Source: Phoronis australis
Taxonomy: Eukaryota > Phoronida > Phoronidae
Direction: 5' to 3'
Assembly: GCA_002633005.1 (NCBI GenBank)
Contig: NMRA01000504.1
Coordinates: 25,571 to 89,570, forward strand
DNA: 64,000 nucleotides
Shown: piece by piece, positions 49,301 to 61,350 of the stretch
How positions within the stretch are numbered: position 1 is the stretch's first letter
How the letters are laid out: each line of letters starts with the position of its first letter
Made by a program: the position numbers and the translations under genes
The notes under the pieces: generated by a model
Told to the model about the DNA's origin: nothing
What the model saw: only the letters and a program-made list of their open reading frames with translations
Database searches by the model: none

Positions 49301-52300
49301 AAATTCCCCTCAATAGCACAAGGCATCACTTAGAAGGTAAATTCTGTTAGAGATTGCTACGTATAACCCTGTATAAATAAGCCTCTACTAAAACCAAATC
49401 ACTTCAGAATATATTCCACATTGCACTAATAATTGTAAAAGTATCTACCTTAATCAAATGTGAAAATAACGCCAAGAAACACGTGTAGGGCATGGTTGGG
49501 TGTCACAATGCCTCTCAACATACCTTCAGCTTCTCTTTCCCTCTTCAACACATCCAAAGATTCTTTAGTTGAATCAATATCCACCTTAATTGAGTTTATC
49601 TGGCGAGCCAGAGTGGCATAGTCCTTCTTTTTCTTAGCCAGAATCTCTTTGTTTTCTGAGAAAATTCGATTGATTTCGCTGCCTCTCTCCTGTTTGAATT
49701 CTTCAAAGGCCTGTTGCCGAGAGGGTGGAGTGCTGTAAAACACAAGTACTGATGCTATACAGACTTGTGATCACTGAGGAAGTACTGATTTCCAAAGAGA
49801 CTTATGTCTGCACAGGGGAAAAGAATAACACAGCCCATCTCCCCCCTCTCTTTTATACTTCTCAATATCTTCAAAATCAATGTAGCAAAATATTCACCTC
49901 TTGTCAGTTTTCTCCAGAACAGTTGTGAAAACGCACGCCAAACTCTTTTAATATCATTCAAAACATCCTGTAAGATGGAGTACTGATCAACCCAGTAGAC
50001 ATACTCACCTTGGCCGAACATCAGCTTGCTGTGTAACACTAGGTGTCTCTGCATCCTTTTCGTCGTCCCTCCTGTCTCCAGCAGGTGTCGTTGGCGTCTC
50101 CATAGGTTCTCGGCCCTTGCCACTTGTGATGGGGCTTGTAGTGGTTGCCTTGGTAGTAGGACTGTAAAATAGCAAGAGGGTAACCATGACAACGATGTAA
50201 TGATCAGTCCATTTCACTGTCAGATATCATCTTCCATCTTAACTTCTGAGTCTATTGGACAGCACTAGAAATAATTTTCAAACTTTTCTGTGCATGGCAC
50301 AAATCAAGAATTAAATCAAGTCAGACTCCCCTCGCACTACCAATGGAAAAAATGGACTCGACTCAATTTTTTAATTACAATCTGACAAAAGAATTTACTT
50401 TTTCAATTGTAAAACAACATATAGATCCAAAGGAACTGAGTGTGCCAGACAATATAAAGCCCAAAAATAAAAATTTTGACCAAAGTACCAAGTTCAACCT
50501 GCATCGGAGGAGTGAGAGTCATGCTAGTGAAAACCAACAATATTCAATGCAAGACCTTATCCTTGTTACCACCAATTTTCATTCATTTCACATTTATGCC
50601 CGATTTTTAATGCAGTACACTTTAACGTCAACTAAACAATCTAAAATCAATACCTCACTCAATCAATTGTTCAATATATCAATCAATCATCAACACTTCT
50701 AGCTTTTCAACCTTCCCATCATGAAGTCGGTGCGTACCCATCTGACCCCACCCTGACGGTCCACAGACGCGTACCTTGCTCTATTTTCCTTGACAGACTT
50801 TCTCTTCTCCTTCTTCTTAGCTGCCACAACAGCTGAAGACTCTGCTTTGTTCCCCTTATGAGCCACGCCCACACCAAAGTTAGAACCATCTGTATCACCG
50901 ACTAGGGTTCCATCATCAGCAATATTGACACCTGCCTGTTATCAAAATCAGATGTGAAGTTTTACGGTAAATTTTGGTTGCTGGCTTTCTAAAAAAATAT
51001 GTGCAAGAAATTAAATATGGTACAAAAACTCAGAAATTACAATAGTTATAAAGCCTCACGCAGCTGTATATTTATAAACGACTTTTTTCTCACATGTTTC
51101 ATACACCAGCTTTATTTAATTGTTTCTTTAATCGTTAATAAAAGAATTGCCTGGATGGATTTAATATTATATATCACCATCAAACAATTTCATGAAATTC
51201 TAGGAAAGACTTAGTAACAAAGTATGGATAAATAAGGTGTTTTAGTGTCTTCCACTGACAGTAGAAGATTGAGTGAGGCCCTTGGTTGTATAGTATTCAC
51301 CCAATGAAAGACAATTTGAAATCATTTATAGTGCGTCGCATCGATTTTGGCATAATGTTGTTCTGCGTAATTTTGTTGGACTACTCTGAAAACACGTCAC
51401 ACTCAAATCAACACTGTTAACACTCATTGCAGGGTTAGAATTATAGAACAGGGTTGTGTTCCGTAGACCCAAGTTTCTTGTAAGAAAAACAAGACCTTGC
51501 AAAACCATGCGAGTTATTTGGCTAGTGCTCAAGCANGCTTTCTAAAAAAATATGTGCAAGAAATTAAATATGGTACAAAAACTCAGAAATTACAATAGTT
51601 ATAAAGCCTCACGCAGCTGTATATTTAAAAACGACTTTTTTCTCACATGTTTCATACACCAGCTTTATTTAATTGTTTCTTTAATCGTTAATAAAAGAAT
51701 TGCCTGGATGGATTTAATATTATATATCACCATCAAACAATTCCAAGAAATTCTAGGAAAGACTTAGTAACAAAGTATGGATAAATAAGGTGTTTTAGTG
51801 TCTTCCACTGACAGTAGAAGATTGAGTGAGGCCCTTGGTTGTATAGTATTCACCCAATGAAAGACAATTTGAAATCATTTATAGTGCGTCGCATCGATTT
51901 TGGCATAATGTTGTTCTGCGTAATTTTGTTGGACTACTCTGAAAACACGTCACACTCAAATCAACACTGTTAACACTCATTGCAGGGTTAGAATTATAGA
52001 ACAGGGTTGTGTTCCGTAGACCCAAGTTTCTTGTAAGAAAAACAAGACCTTGCAAAACCATGCGAGTTATTTGGCTAGTGCTCAAGCACGCTCGAGACCG
52101 CAGCTTACTAGCCTATCATAGCAAAACGGTGGCCACTGGCTGTGAGGTTGGAATGTTGAATTGTGGGATTAAATTCATATATTATCCGATAGAATTCAGT
52201 CTAGGTTTCAATACGTGAAGATTTTTGCAGCAGATAAGTTGATATTGTGGGGTCTATGGAACACGGCTCAGAAACAGTTTCAAGAAACAAAAAGAAGAAA

Positions 52301-55300
52301 AAGTCTACCTCTTCACTACGAACAGATGAGTCAGAGGAGCGAATAGCGGAAGAAACTACAGAAGCAGGAACTTCTTTGGCGAGACGCCCCTTAGGGGTCC
52401 TTGGTGGTGGAGTTATCGGCTCACCTTTTTCTGCACCAGCAGTAGATAGCTAGTACATAAAGAAATGGGAGATACTGCGCGCTGTGTATGACAGTTAATT
52501 CTCGTTTTCATGTTGTATTCATTTGGGTAAATGCTCAGACAATTAAAAATGACAAATTCAAAAATCAAGCACGGGGTAAAAAGTGCAGTGGGGCATGGTC
52601 AAAAAGTTGTTGGAAATTAAGCCATGCATGGGCATTAACATGCAAATGGATTCGACAAAATTGTCTTGTAGAACAAAGGTCCCAAACATTTAGTTCTGCA
52701 AAGCTTCAGACTAAACATGTTATTAGAGAGCTTTAATAGACATAAATTGAAGTTGTAGTAATACTTTACAGACCCCTGGTATTTTTTTTTGAAATCCATG
52801 TACTAACATGTTATTTTGAAATCCATGTACTAACGTACATGTTATTTTGAAATCCATGTACTAACATGTTATTTTGAAATCCATCTACTAACTTAGTTAA
52901 ACATGTTATTTTGAAATCCATGTACTAACATGTTATTTTGAAATCCATGTACTAACATGTTATTTCGTGCGTAATCATTGTATGAAGTAAGGTACAAGAT
53001 ACATACAGCTCCCTGTTTTTGCGCCGCTTTCCCGCGACCCTTTTTTGTACGGGTAGTTGGCGCGGATGAGTCTATGGTGCTCACTCTCTCTGCTGTTTCC
53101 TCAGACTGAAAACAGCATTTGTGCTGTGAACTAGGAACTCTGCTGAGGTGTCATGTACCAAGCTGCGCGCTTTCAAAAAACATAGATTGTGTTAGAGTTT
53201 GGATGGTTTTGTCATAATATATAAGGGGAGGGTCAGTCAGTGTGACAATAAATTAGCTATTAAAGAGAAGTTAAAGCCACATACAGCGCTAACCTCTTGT
53301 TAAAAAAGCATGGTCTATTTTCATATGGAAACTATGACAGAACCTTTAAATAACACTACTAGATAATGACTATGGAAAGTCCTTGTCTAGCTTCCATGAC
53401 ATTAAACTGACCTAAGTAACGTTACATGTGGCTTCAATACAGAAAGAACAGCACACTAATAGTAATCAGAGCAGTTTAGACAGTAAGTGTTAAGTGATAA
53501 AGAGGGCAGAAATGGAAGCAAAGGTGCGGTCTAGTACATGATATTTGTTATTTTGGTACCACACACTCAGTACCTTCTGTGCTGCAGCGATGGCGTCTGG
53601 ATCGGTTTTGTCGATGAGCGTATACTTTTCTCTGAGCTGGCCCTCCACATCTTTCTCCATTTGGCTTCAAATAAAACATTAAACAATGGTTGCAGAGAAA
53701 CTGGGTTTCATACTGCTTGAGAAAAACACTTGGATAGATATTGATATAGATCCATCCGTGGATGGTAAAATAGCATTGCAGCGACATACAGTGTGCAACG
53801 CCACCTATCAATCACCAAAAGCCACATCAAGTTGCCAAACATTTCAGATGTACAAAATTTAAAAACAAAGCTCTTGGCGTTAGTTTTTGAATAAATGAAT
53901 ACCTAATTTTACTTTTGGGAATACATTGCAAGGATACAACCGGAAGTGATTTAAAGAGATTAAAAGAGCAATGCTCATAATGTAGTATTTTTCAGATTGT
54001 TTTATATCAATTTTGTTCTATAAAATAGCATTTCATAAAGTAACATAGAAAAACAAAAGGTAGTACGGCAGGTCGATGAACTAAAATAAATTAATATAAA
54101 TTACAACAATGGCACATCTGAGATATTAGTGAAGCATAGTTTCTGTTTCAGTTAACATCAAATAATTCATACTTTGCAATTTCTTTAAAAGCCTCAAAGA
54201 CGCCCTGTATCTGTCGGATGTTGACGATATCAATCTCATCTAGTCCTCCTTCGATGTATCGCCGCACCTGTTGTTTGGTTTCGTATTTCTGTTGCTCGGA
54301 CAACGGCTCGTAAGAGACCAGGCTTCTGTTAGTCTGTAAAGAACAGTAGAGTCACATTCAAGGACACTTTGGCATCCCATGAACACCACATTCCGTACTG
54401 AGGAGGATCGGTTTTTGAAATTAAAAGAAAATGCTTTGATATAAACAGAAATTTAAAATCTTCATAAACAAACCATAAAAATACTTTCATAATTGCAATT
54501 TAGTCTGTTTATCACATTCCAGGCCTCTTTAAGGTTTAAAGATGGTGACAAGTGGTCACTTACCAACTTATGCAACTTTATGGAAAATGTTATGTTGTGC
54601 CTTCCCAAATTTGTTTTCTTACAAAACTGGCGGAAGAGTCCATATTTATGAGCATTATAATGGCAACAAAAAATTGATTGTATATCTGAATGGAACAGTG
54701 CTGAAATTTAATAAAATACATTTTTATCTCCAATTGTTAACTGAACTTTGGCATTGAAATCTAAGATAAAAACAAATTTCAACAGGCACCTCTCACAGTT
54801 AACATACCAGTGTGTCGTGCATGGCTAATTCTTGCTTCAGTGAGCGAATTTCCTTCTCCAACTTTTTCACCATAATCTGCAAAATACACAGTTTTCTCCA
54901 ATCATGAATAACAAACATCAAAGTGGTTCTCAAAATATGGCGTCCCCTATACGTGACTATTGCTTAAAATACAGCATTCCATGATTACACAAACCTATCA
55001 AAACCGCCATAATTATTGCACAATTATTTGTAAGTCACTAAACACTAGCAAAAACAAGAAAAATCTAATGAGATCATGCTCTCGCTTGGCAAGAAACTAG
55101 ACTTCAGTGAAACAAGTGATCCGAATCGTAATTCAGAGGGAAACCTACAACAGGGTCGTAGAATTCGTTCATGGCTGGCTCGTTCTTCACGCACATCATA
55201 CGTGTGGCGAATCGTAGCGTTGAAACCGTTTCCTCTATTTGCTGAGCCTCGCCCCACACATTGGCAATGAGCAGAGTGTTACAGTTGCCACCGATGGAGT

Positions 55301-58300
55301 CCTTGAGGCAGTGCGTGAGCTTCGTCTGGCGGAACGGTATGTGGTCGCGCTTCTTGTCTGCTAGAGCAATGATCGTCTGCTCCAGAAATGTCAGCGATTT
55401 GTTGATGTACATGGCTTCCTGCTGAGTTTTTCCCTCAGACTAGAACAATAGGAATGGATTTTTAGGAGACATTACATGGGTGCAAATAACTGGATGCATG
55501 AGAAGAAATGAATTATAAGCATAATGAGTTATTTAAAAGTTTTGAGACCATGGGGCATTAACAAGAGGCTGAATTATATACCTGCACGTTACGCAAAATG
55601 TCTGAATAACAATTAAAAACATAGCACAAAACCAATATTCAGAACATAAATGCAAAATTGTAACATAAAATTTATAACAAATCCTAGGAAATTTAATAAC
55701 TCAATTTTGCAGCTATAGCAACATACCCGTGTTTTACTTAGCCTTTCCGATCCCGCCAAGTCAACAAAGTTCAGTTTAGACACAGTGTATTTGGCTGTAG
55801 AATGAACGCGCGATCGAGCCTCTATGTAGACAGTGAATATGCAGTGTGACCGGGAAGAGTTGTTGTTCAGTGTGTGGGAGGCTATGGCTCTGTTAGTCTC
55901 ACCCTGTAAAACACACAACAACAAAGTATAGACTACTGTGAAGAAGGAAGAGAGCTCAAGTCAGAAAAATTGTTACATTTTTCTTTAAAAAACCTGGGGC
56001 ATGAATCATCCACTTGAAAACTAAATTTTTAAATCACGGATAGGGAATGACCAATTTCCACGTGATGTATCAATGCACAAATAAGTAGGCTTGTGAGATA
56101 AAAATATATTTTGTGTTGCAAAACTTTACCGAAATAAACGTTTCTGCGTGAATAAAGTCAAAAAATGATAAAAAGAGACACGGAAAGAGGAAACTGTAAA
56201 TAAAAAAAGAAAAAAGGGGAAATCCTCTTAAAAGAGAAACATTCCAAACCCTGTTAAATAATAATGACTAGGAGGTTTTGGAGATTGAAAGCAGAGCACT
56301 GGCTGTGGGTGTTGTAATCAGGCTGTGAAGGGTATAGGAACATCCCTTCATATTAATGGTGCTGTGACTTAAAGCTCCATGCAACGCCATCTTTGAAAAA
56401 CAATGCTTTGGTTCGTGTGTCAGTGATGGAACCTTTTTGTCTTTAGTACACCAATTCTGGCATTCCAAATCACACATAATAAAGGAACAGACTGACTGGC
56501 ATTCATTGGTTGCTTTAAAGGGAATTATAAACATCATTTGCTAACTTGATCCATTCCACTTTGGCATTTGTGATTTCAGCAATACCTAATTAGTGCTGCA
56601 CAGGTCAGTAATGGTAACAGAAATTAAATAACTACAAAAGTACATCAAATAACAAATATTCTACAAATTTCTGATCGTTACCTCAAACAGCAAGTTGAGA
56701 GCTTCCTCCTCATTCTGGGCAAGATGAGTTGACAATCCTTTCACGTACACGCCATTTTCATCGTCTGCTACGATGAGCCCTGACCCCTGCATTGTGCTGA
56801 ATGACTCAGGCAGGGTAGACAGCAGGTCAAACATAGTTTCGTTGTAGATTTCCAAGTACGACACCCTGAAATAGTTGAAGATTGCACCAATTTCCTGTCA
56901 TTTTGCTCAGAAATAAAAAGCACACACCAAAAAATTAAATCCCCACAAATTCTGTTGTGACTCCTCATGCCAGAGTCCTGACCTCCCCTGAAAGCAAATT
57001 ACACTTAATGACAGTCACCACGGAATGGAATTAGGGGTTATTTTGTTCGATTATTTTTGGTGAGAATTATATTATAACATAAAAGTAACTTCAATTCAGG
57101 CCCGTGTTGAGTCCCACAAAGAAAAACTAAATCATTTTGATACATTGAGTCAAACATTTGGGCAAGATTACATACTAAACATTGAAAATATATTTGTTGG
57201 ACAAGTTATACATTGTTTAAGTTCAACATGGTAAACCTTATGCAATAGTGTAATGCATTGCATAATTTTCATTTAACAAACAATTTTGTTCCCAAAGCCA
57301 CATAATGGAAATAGTTATCCGAGATCTGCGTCAAAAGAAGAATAAAGAACGACAGAGACAAATCAAGGCTTTTGTCACCATGTTCCATCTTATTTATGGA
57401 CAGCAAACCTGCTGCACGGTGGCCATATATTGGGTACATTGTGAAAGATAATCAACCTACCGCACATTAATAGACTGTTCTGGTCTGTTCTCTATTTCTC
57501 TGTACAACTGCTGCAGTGCTCTGGGAATCAGTCCACGATGAGAGTAGTTCTCTGTGGCGCCTGTGATGGTGAATGTTTTGCCAGCACCAGTCTGGCCGTA
57601 ACACATGAGTGTGCCTGAAAGAGAAAAGAAGAATACATCTATGACACAGTTACCATCCTTAACGCTTGCTTCTTACCCTTTGCCTCAATTGTTGATCTTC
57701 TTTGTAGATCAGCAGAAGACATCACACCAAACCACTTCCAAGTATATTCATCCAAAAGAGCTCAATTGATATTGACGAATATGGTTTTAGTAATTGACTG
57801 AGAGGTGTCTGTTCAGAAAAGCTAATGCCTGCTCTTGGCTAAATGCACACCTTGTATTCAAAACAATTTTACTCAAATATAAAAAGATCTGCAGCACTCA
57901 GCTTCAACTCTCCATCTGATTTTTTTTACCGTTAATTCTCAACTTCAGCACCCTGAATATTAATTAAGCCACATGAATGGAGTATTTAGTCATGTCCACA
58001 CTAAACAATAGACCAACATGCACTTAAGAGCAAACTGACGAAGTCTAGTCAAGTGTCCACAATACATGGCAAGAAATTATTGGCGCAAAAAGGATTAATA
58101 GACAACTGTATGTACGTAACTGAGCAAGTGTGCAGCTGGAAATTACAGCTGCCTTTTCTGCATATTTGTGTCCACAGTACGACTTGCGCTGTGCCAAGTT
58201 ACCCTAGAACAAGTTACGCTACCTCGGTTAGGTAGCTGGTGAGTGGTCACAGGGGTGTCAAGTAACCCCAGCACAAGCAGCGACTGTCGATACTACTAAA

Positions 58301-59375
58301 CCTATCAACAACTTGTTCAGTAACTTGAAGTGTAGACGGCACTTTTGTTTGAAAGATGACTAGTGCCCTGTAATTTTTACTGGTAGTAGAAACTGGATCC
58401 AGTCATGATGAAGGAAAATATAGACTTGAGAAGAGTTTCAATTGTTTTCAAAAGGCAATATAATCTATTCAAATTTTATGCCCTTGCATAAAGTAGCCAC
58501 GTAATTGTAACTGAAGGCAACAGAAAACTTTGAAGGATTACTTACCATTATAACCATTGAGAGCGCCCTCTATCATGTCCTGTGCCACTGTACTGAACAC
58601 TTGATCCTGGCTAGCATTATGTAGTATACCGTCCATCTTGAATGACCAGTCAAGGATCTGATTGTTGACCACTCCCTGCCTCTCATCCCTTTTGCAGTGA
58701 ACGTTGATTGTCTGAAATTAAAACAGTCCTGTAAAACTTGTTGTTCATTGGAATAGGAGAAATATTATCATGTTATGTCAGGTCCAAAATGCATTTTCTT
58801 TTAATAATGAGTTTTAACAGAAAAAGCTTTAAAAATCAGGTACACATGTTTTAATGACCTACAACCAGAACCACAAAATAAACAACCTAAATTAAAAATT
58901 AAATTGCCACTTTATTTCTAGTATAATAATGGACTGGGCATCACCTCACAGAAATACAATTTTCCAACAGTCCTCAAGCAAATGTTTTCCTGTCCATGGC
59001 AGTCTCTTAACAGCTATGCCAACATAACTCACCAAACACTTTCACCCACAATTAACAGTGCATTCAGTGGAAGAACCTCACCCTTCCATCGCACAACAAC
59101 ACCACAACAACAACCATCAACAATGCCGCCAGGTGCGCCCTACTCCCTCCATCTTTACCAAACCCAGACCCTAACATTTTCATCTTATAAACACTCCTCC
59201 CCACAGATAATGAACTCATCCCTCCAGCCCACCACAGATAGTGGGCTCCTCCCTCGAGTCCCATACTGCCAACTGTGCTCACCTTCCCATCAGCCTGGAG
59301 ATCAATCATGTCCTGGGCAAAGTTGGCCGTTGGTCTCGTCCTCACCCATACTTTTACTTTGCTGCTCCGGCTCAT
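46331..59375 (-). CDS. KIF9: Kinesin family member 9, 18 coding exons and 3' UTR
   Basis: Plus-end microtubule motor of the ciliary central apparatus in the KIF9/KLP1 family. Coding exons in reading order: 59283-59375, 58546-58711, 57461-57614, 56682-56865, 55727-55903, 55149-55439, 54808-54876, 54173-54333, 53574-53664, 53007-53105, 52309-52449, 50775-50935, 50009-50161, 49524-49732, 49032-49145, 48009-48184, 47599-47703, 47046-47156. All are GT-AG with matching phases, giving 884 residues from ATG 59375 to TGA 47048-47046. The motor domain is residues 1 to about 355: P-loop GQTGAGKT, switch I NNNSSRSH, switch II DLAGSER. The coiled-coil tail is residues 650-800, including AFEEFKQERGSEINRIF. 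Longer than human KIF9 (790) mainly through an insert at residues 463-542. The start is one base after a CAG acceptor, so a 5' UTR exon exists upstream. A minus-strand AATAAA at 46336-46331 is the likely poly(A) signal. Confidence 0.93.
46343..46470. repeat. 64-bp tandem duplication in the probable KIF9 3' UTR
   Basis: GACTGCAGGGATTTCTATGT and GACTGCAGAGATTTCTATGT begin two copies at 46343 and 46407. The following sequence (ATATGAATAATTACAATA, CACACTAGCCA) is shared with few mismatches. Confidence 0.9.
47046..47156 (-). CDS. KIF9: KIF9 terminal coding exon
   Basis: Exon of 111 nt: KIYDAAMSQ, then a basic, proline-rich end with PRRKPGTPTKIERRG and TGA. The final residues are less conserved than the preceding coiled coil. 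Confidence 0.85.
   Translation of the reverse strand, partial: KIYDAAMSQTQPRRKPGTPTKIERRGPPPAMLQVSQ
49524..49732 (-). CDS. KIF9: KIF9 coiled-coil exon
   Basis: Exon of 209 nt. It encodes AFEEFKQERGSEINRIF followed by heptads through SIKVDIDSTKESLDVL. This is the stretch that separates KIF9 from other kinesins and gave the identification outside the motor domain. Confidence 0.93.
50984..52088. repeat. Tandem direct duplication, period 553 bp, with N at the junction
   Basis: Copy 1 is 50984-51535, N is 51536, copy 2 is 51537-52088. The copies differ at only about three bases (TATTTATAAAC against TATTTAAAAAC, CAATTTCATG against CAATTCCAAG). The block lies wholly in a KIF9 intron. The N suggests a contig join, so it may be an unmerged overlap of two haplotypes rather than a real duplication. 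Confidence 0.95.
52309..52449 (-). CDS. KIF9: KIF9 insert exon 2 (141 nt, symmetric phase 0)
   Basis: Acceptor GTACTAG and donor GTAGAC bound 47 residues, beginning LSTAGAEKGEPITPPPR and ending in a Ser-rich stretch. It has no counterpart in human KIF9 as known to me, where AQK is followed directly by the AGL-type segment. It is Ser/Pro-rich and probably disordered. Confidence 0.65.
52791..52966. repeat. Minisatellite, 27-bp core, six units
   Basis: Units GAAATCCATGTACTAACATG plus TTATTTT start at 52791, 52818, 52849, 52876, 52913 and 52940. Units 2 and 4 are lengthened by inserts of 4 and 10 bp. It lies about 40 bp inside the intron after KIF9 exon 53007-53105. Confidence 0.95.
53007..53105 (-). 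CDS. KIF9: KIF9 insert exon 1 (99 nt, symmetric phase 0)
   Basis: Acceptor TTTTCAG and donor GTATGT bound 33 residues: SEETAERVSTIDSSAPTT, then a basic KKGRGKAAQKQGA. Like the next exon it keeps frame if skipped, so it may be a cassette exon. The basic tract could aid microtubule contact; that is inference. Confidence 0.7.
55149..55439 (-). CDS. KIF9: KIF9 motor-domain exon (YINKSL to end of motor)
   Basis: Exon of 291 nt, phase 0 both sides. It contains YINKSLTFLEQ, HIPFRQTKLTHCLKDS, GGNCNTLLIANVWGEA and STLRFATRM, the C-terminal half of the kinesin motor fold. Confidence 0.96.
55727..55903 (-). CDS. KIF9: KIF9 motor-domain exon with switch I and switch II
   Basis: Exon of 177 nt. It contains NNNSSRSHCIFTVY (switch I) and KLNFVDLAGSERLSKT (switch II), both intact. 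Confidence 0.96.
56682..56865 (-). CDS. KIF9: KIF9 motor-domain exon (SYLEIYNE)
   Basis: Exon of 184 nt. It encodes VSYLEIYNETMFDLLSTL, ENGVYVKGLSTHLAQNEEEA and LLFE, the kinesin segment preceding switch I. Confidence 0.96.
57461..57614 (-). CDS. KIF9: KIF9 motor-domain exon with P-loop
   Basis: Exon of 154 nt. It encodes TLMCYGQTGAGKTFTITG, with the ATP-binding P-loop intact, then HRGLIPRALQQLYREI. Confidence 0.96.
58546..58711 (-). CDS. KIF9: KIF9 motor-domain exon (VVNNQILDWSFKMD)
   Basis: Exon of 166 nt. It encodes GVVNNQILDWSFKMDGILH, NASQDQVF and GALNGYN, closely matching the KIF9 group rather than other kinesins. Confidence 0.95.
59283..59375 (-). CDS. KIF9: KIF9 first coding exon
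   Basis: Encodes 31 residues, MSRSSKVKVWVRTRPTANFA followed by QDMIDLQADGK. ATG lies one base after a splice acceptor ACCTCAG. An upstream in-frame ATG is in the intron and is not used in this model. Confidence 0.93.
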
Positions 59376-60723
59376 CCTGAGGTCACAAAACATATTACTT
59401 AGCTGTTATTCTGACATCTATAATTAAGAAGACCAGATACTTGGGCCCTGGATTCCTGGATTATTTGTTAAACTTTGCATTCACGAGTACCTTAATACAC
59501 TATTAGTCAAAGTAAGGTATTTGATGCTGCTTTACAATTCATAAGTCCCTGGCAATGGGTGGAGGTCAAAACAATCTAAACATAAAAGAGCCACAAATTA
59601 AAAAGTACTAAAATTAGAACGCTATGCAGTACTAGTAGTAACAATTATTTCAAGATACTAACTACAATGAAATCGTTTATCGATTGTTTTCCATTTTAAA
59701 ACTTTTTCAACAATTGGGAACCTGGATGTTATTATGTTTGCCAATCAAATAGGAATTAAACATCCAGTTCCTCTAGGACAAGTACAATGAAGTGACATAC
59801 AAAAAGCAACATGGTGCAACAAGCCGAATTTCTCGAATGCATTGTGCTTACACTATGTGTGTCGGTCTACACTGAAGCTTTGACTAAAACTATACAGGCA
59901 GTTCTAAGCAGTCTTCAAGCATGTGAAGTAGACAAAACAATGCCCACTTTTAAGTGCAACATGGTTTATCAAAAGATTATGATCACTCCTTCAACATGGG
60001 TGTAGTATGGTGTGTAGGTCTACCACTTATCATTGACAGAGAGTGTTAAGACACAGGAGTGCAATCTGCTCAAGTGACATTCACATTTCAGCACACAGGC
60101 AATCATACTTAGGCTCCTCCTCATCAACCCCTTCTCCTAAATGATTTGTGGCTGGCTGGGAATACTTTGCGACAGACATTCTATTTTCAGAGAGAGTAAA
60201 ACAACAATGATCAACACTGGAGCCTTTTCTCAAAGTAGAAATTTGTACTGTACAAAGTAGAAATCTTGCTGTTTCTAAACCGTGTTATGCAAAATGCTCT
60301 ACAACGTTCCTGTTCATACTGTGATTACAGTTCCAATTAGATTGTTACGACATAATTTTTGTTGTCCCCAATTTATTTTTCTTACAAAAATGGATTCGCA
60401 GTAAATTGTGCTCACAGGAACTCATGCTTATCACTCACAATATCCAAGTTTTTCCATATTTCTCTTATGGAATTATCCAAGACTGGTTTTCTACAAGGTT
60501 TTGCCTGGGTCTTCTATGGATAGAAATTGTTTTAATTATTTCTCACAGTTCCCATAAGGTCTTTGCTCATAACCTAACAGAAATACTAATGAAAGATGAT
60601 GAAATTCCAGGTACAGGAGTATGTGTAGCAATCACAATTTTTAAGAATCATTGATTGTTGGGAAATGAGATGTAGCATTCACTTTACAGTCAACATTTTT
60701 TGTGAATGTAGTGTCCACTCAGT

Positions 60724-61055
60724 AGAGAAATCCACACTCCCACGACAGGTATCAAACAAGGGCTGCCGGCACTAGAGTTGAGTGTCCAAACCATTTGGCC
60801 AATTAGCGGCAATTGCTACTCCTCTCGAACATGTGGAAGAGGGGGAAGATCCTGATTTTTGGGATGGAGAGTATACGAGGGATGGGTATACCTCCATTTT
60901 AGCCTCCCAAGCTATGCGTGTGCCCCAACGGGTCATGGGTTTTACAGTTGTTGGGCGTTAATGAAGAGAAATCCCCATGCCAACAGTGGGTATCGAATAC
61001 GGGCCGCTGGTGTGAGTCAAGTATATCCAAACCATTTGGCTAACAGACAATTGCC
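60724..61055 (-). repeat. Two tandem tRNA-derived SINE-like units
   Basis: On the minus strand both units read GCCAAATGGTTTGGA (A-box-like) and, about 35 bp on, a B-box-like TTTGATACC or TATTCGATACCC. Units lie at about 60724-60815 and 60964-61055 with a 240-bp offset. They sit in the first KIF9 intron. Stems do not pair well enough to call a functional tRNA. Confidence 0.6.
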
Positions 61056-61350
61056 ATTTGGCAGGCAATTTTGAGAGGCTTTACACACGTCACCAAAACC
61101 AGGATGTTTTGAGTGCATTTTGCATTTCCAATTTCAGTTGCTTATGTGTGTGGTGTCAATAAGCACCTAATTAGTTATTGTCATATGATTCAGAGCACCT
61201 GCCTCAGCCTTCAGGGGTCTGCTGTTCTTGCTGCCATGTATACCGACTTCAGTGTTTAGTCATGTTTGCATCTGTTCACGTGTTATTGTAAATTGTATCA
61301 CTCATTAATCACATCCAAGTCAGTCAGTTGTTAGCCCTGTAGTCAAACCA

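Noticed and set aside
58982-59380. 132-residue plus-strand frame
   Set aside because: Antisense to the KIF9 first coding exon and adjoining intron; Pro/Ser/Thr-rich by composition only.
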